From Cyanobacteria bacterium RI_101 (GTDB lineage: Bacteria; Cyanobacteriota; Cyanobacteriia; Cyanobacteriales; Microcystaceae): 64,000 nt of DNA. Location of the stretch: contig WGLZ01000046.1 of the NCBI GenBank assembly GCA_016471375.1, forward strand, positions 16,916 through 80,915, given 5' to 3'. Below the pieces are notes generated by a model that searched no databases, was not told where the DNA came from, and saw nothing but the letters and a program-made list of their open reading frames with translations. Shown here piece after piece: positions 62,120-64,000 of the stretch. Every line of letters starts with the position of its first letter. Within the stretch, counting starts at the first letter, position 1. Made by a program: the position numbers and the translations under genes.

Positions 62120-63733
62120 TTAACGATCTGGCTCTTGCCAAAAAATAATGCTTTCGTTCAAAACTTGAACCTTGGCTCCGGGATAATAAAAACTTAAAAT
62201 CTTATCGGCGCTCCAGCCCAGTTGGGCGAGTTTATAGGAGCCAAATTGACTGAGACCCACTCCATGACCAAAGCCTCCCCCGACAAAGGCGTACCCCTGC
62301 AATCGCTTTTGCTGGTCTAGAATTGGCTCTAAATAAAATAAGGTGCTCCGGGGAGCCTTAAAGGCGCTCCGAGCTTCGTTTTTATGCAGTTCCACCACTC
62401 CTGCGTCGGTGGTGACGTTAAGCTGTAAAACCCTGCCCGAGGGGGAGCGTCGAATAATCTCCATCGATTGAATCCGTTGGAAGTTAGCCAAGGAATGGTT
62501 TTGTTTTTCGAGATAGCTTTTTAAGTCCTTGGTTAACTCCGCCAGGCTGACTGGATAGCGCCAACGGAAAACTTTGCGTCCCGTTTCGTTAAATCCTTCT
62601 TTTAAGTTAATAAATTGTTGAAAACTGGTTTCGCTAGAGAGATCCTTTTGGGCCAAATTCCAAACCGGCTTGGGCGCGTCAATCACCGCTTGCAGATAAG
62701 GGCGCTCTTGACCGTTCCAGACGTCGCTAAAGCGGGCCGTCACCCCGCCGGTGGTAGAAGAATAGAGGGCGTCCACTAATTCATTGTTGTAGGTTAAAAC
62801 CATTCCTCGGGTTTCCGCAATGGCCTTATCCGCCTGAGGACTGGTCTCCTGAAGACCGTAGTAGACCTGACAGTGGGTGGTGGCGCAGAGTTGATAATTA
62901 TCCGCCGCAAAGCGCCGCAGGTTCCGCAGGGCGTAGGTGCGGGCGATGATTGTCTGGGCTTTGGCCGCGTTGAAGGGCGCGTTGGGGCCAATTTCGTGGG
63001 GCACAACTCCTCGTAAATAAGTTTCCAAGGGAACGGCGTTGACGAGGGTATAACTGCCGTGGGCGTTCGGTTGAAGTTTAAGACTGCCGCCATAGAGGCG
63101 TTTTTGTTTGCCCTGGGTAACTTGAATCAAAGCCTTGGGGGACGTAATGGTTACCTGATCAATGGGATAGGTCTTATTTTCTAAAGTTAAAAACGTTTGG
63201 GGGCGGGCTTTAATGAGACTGTTATTGAGATAGGGAAAAGTCTGTCCCTGAGCTTTGAGATCCTGCAATAACCAGCGCCGCACTAGGGGACTATTATAAA
63301 CGCTCCGTTTAGCCCAGACTTGCCAACGTTCCGGTTGAGCCACTTCCACGGGAATCCCTTTCTTGCGCCAACCCTCGGCGCTATCTTCGGCGGTTTCAAA
63401 AGTAGCGTGGTCGCTCAGAACCAAAAACTCTAATAACTTCGGCTGGGGTAGAGATTGCCGTTGAATCCCTAGTGTCGCTTGTTTTGCTTCTAGCGTAATG
63501 GGTTTCCCTGCTTGATCTACAAAACTAAATTTCAGGGCTTCTTTTCCCGGACTACTTAGGGTGAGTTGATCTTTATCTTCGCTCCCAAAGCGCTGGATAA
63601 CGCCCACCTGAAGGGTAATGTCCCCCTTCGGCGCCGTTTTGCTGGCCAGCGCCGTTACGGAAATAAAAATAGCCGTCGCGGCCCCGACAGCTAAACAAAC
63701 CGTCTGGAGACGGAAATAGGAAAAACAAACCAT
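62120..63733 (-). CDS. SpoIID/LytB-domain exported protein
   Basis: A 537-residue protein with an N-terminal signal or anchor (about 8-30, ending ALASK). The SpoIID domain (about 215-420) includes NAVPLETYLRGVVPHEIGPNAPFNAAKAQTIIARTYALRN with the putative catalytic Glu, and YSSTTGGVTARFSDVWNG. A late GGGFGHGVGLSQFGSYKLAQLGWSADKILSFYYPGAKV block is also diagnostic. By homology with SpoIID it may be a lytic transglycosylase acting on denuded peptidoglycan, or a regulator. The start at 63733 is preferred to 63796. It is downstream of the 5S rRNA and its terminator, on the same strand. Confidence 0.9.
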   Translation of the reverse strand: MVCFSYFRLQTVCLAVGAATAIFISVTALASKTAPKGDITLQVGVIQRFGSEDKDQLTLSSPGKEALKFSFVDQAGKPITLEAKQATLGIQRQSLPQPKLLEFLVLSDHATFETAEDSAEGWRKKGIPVEVAQPERWQVWAKRSVYNSPLVRRWLLQDLKAQGQTFPYLNNSLIKARPQTFLTLENKTYPIDQVTITSPKALIQVTQGKQKRLYGGSLKLQPNAHGSYTLVNAVPLETYLRGVVPHEIGPNAPFNAAKAQTIIARTYALRNLRRFAADNYQLCATTHCQVYYGLQETSPQADKAIAETRGMVLTYNNELVDALYSSTTGGVTARFSDVWNGQERPYLQAVIDAPKPVWNLAQKDLSSETSFQQFINLKEGFNETGRKVFRWRYPVSLAELTKDLKSYLEKQNHSLANFQRIQSMEIIRRSPSGRVLQLNVTTDAGVVELHKNEARSAFKAPRSTLFYLEPILDQQKRLQGYAFVGGGFGHGVGLSQFGSYKLAQLGWSADKILSFYYPGAKVQVLNESIIFWQEPDR

Positions 63734-63811
63734 AGTCAAAGGAAATCGGCGCTGGAAACGGAAAGGGTTAAAGTTAGGGACACCCCAAGCAGGCAATAAG
63801 TTTCAATAAAG

Positions 63812-63837
63812 AAAGCCCTCCCATAGGGAAGAGCTTT
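63812..63837 (-). terminator. Rho-independent terminator of the rRNA operon
   Basis: On the minus strand AAAGCTCTTCCC pairs imperfectly with GGGAGGGCTTT around a TAT loop, followed by CTTTATT. It lies about 34 bases past the 5S rRNA 3' end. Confidence 0.7.
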
Positions 63838-63870
63838 CAAGTAAAAATCATAATGTAGAAGAAAAAGAGA

Positions 63871-63990
63871 AGCTTGGCATCGAGCTATTGTCCCGTGGGG
63901 CAACCCCCAAAGTATCTTCGCCGCTGTTGCGTTTCACCTCCGAGTTCGGGATGGGTCGGTGTGGTTCCACAACGCTACTGACACCAAGCA
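63871..63990 (-). rRNA. rrf: 5S ribosomal RNA
   Basis: About 120 bases. The minus strand begins TGCTTGGTGTC and ends GATGCCAAGC, which pair as the terminal stem. It contains the conserved GGAACCACACCGACCC and CATCCCGAACTC segments. The rest of the rrn operon (23S and 16S) must lie beyond the right edge. Confidence 0.93.
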
Positions 63991-64000
63991 TGGTTCACAC

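Overview
This window is cyanobacterial chromosome. The marker genes are the start of a HoxH-type bidirectional [NiFe]-hydrogenase large subunit, the NDH-1 block ndhA-ndhI-ndhG-ndhE, the alkane pair aar/ado (acyl-ACP reductase and aldehyde-deformylating oxygenase), a BgsA/MgdA-type glucosyldiacylglycerol synthase, a PacS-like copper ATPase, a UbiA-type prenyltransferase for plastoquinone and a PEP-CTERM protein. By eye the DNA is G+C-rich and very dense in the palindrome CGGCGCCG and its one-base variants. The classical cyanobacterial HIP1 octamer GCGATCGC was found only four times, all between 31.1 and 37.4 kb. No tRNA or CRISPR array was found. A 5S rRNA, the end of an rrn operon that continues past the right edge, closes the window.

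Layout. 0-4 kb: hoxH (leftward, cut by the window edge), divergent from ppx and a metallo-beta-lactamase-fold hydrolase. 4-12.7 kb: a large secreted S8-like protein with Calx-beta and RTX repeats, an unusual cNMP-like/AAA/polyferredoxin membrane fusion, a GGDEF diguanylate cyclase and an O-antigen-ligase-like protein. 12.7-22 kb: glutathione peroxidase, a Crp-family regulator, a coiled-coil nuclease-like protein, a PEP-CTERM protein, clpB, then ubiX-ndhE-G-I-A. 22-31 kb: fabZ, dapF, a lipid glycosyltransferase coupled to a Uma2 protein, two unknown proteins, a CBS/coiled-coil signalling protein, sixA and a peptide-type solute-binding lipoprotein. 31-37.4 kb: a compositionally different accessory segment of exported proteins (DUF2092, a DUF6515-like Gln/Asn/Gly-rich protein, DUF1254/DUF1214 and small unknowns) around an AraC-type regulator, with two gene remnants at its left edge. 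37.4-44.2 kb: an outer-membrane protein gene interrupted by one in-frame stop, pacS, a small membrane protein, a beta-ketoacyl-ACP synthase and tandemly duplicated Uma2 genes. 44.6-50.6 kb: ubiA, glgB and a TIGR03960-type radical SAM protein. 50.8-56.6 kb: an M23 peptidase, an FHA-PAS-GGDEF-EAL protein, aar and ado. 56.8-64 kb: an ABC-2 permease, a sulfotransferase and two glycosyltransferases (surface glycan genes), a SpoIID-domain protein and 5S rRNA.

How genes fit together. UbiX, UbiA and NDH-1 all relate to plastoquinone synthesis or use. AAR and ADO make alkanes from acyl-ACP, and FabZ and the KAS enzyme belong to the fatty-acid pathway feeding it. Several proteins handle cyclic-di-GMP or share CBS-like input domains. 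A family of short inverted-repeat elements with ends close to CTACCGTGTACACA occurs three times in intergenic DNA (22.7, 44.4 and 55.7 kb). All positions and motif counts were read by eye; no database search was possible.
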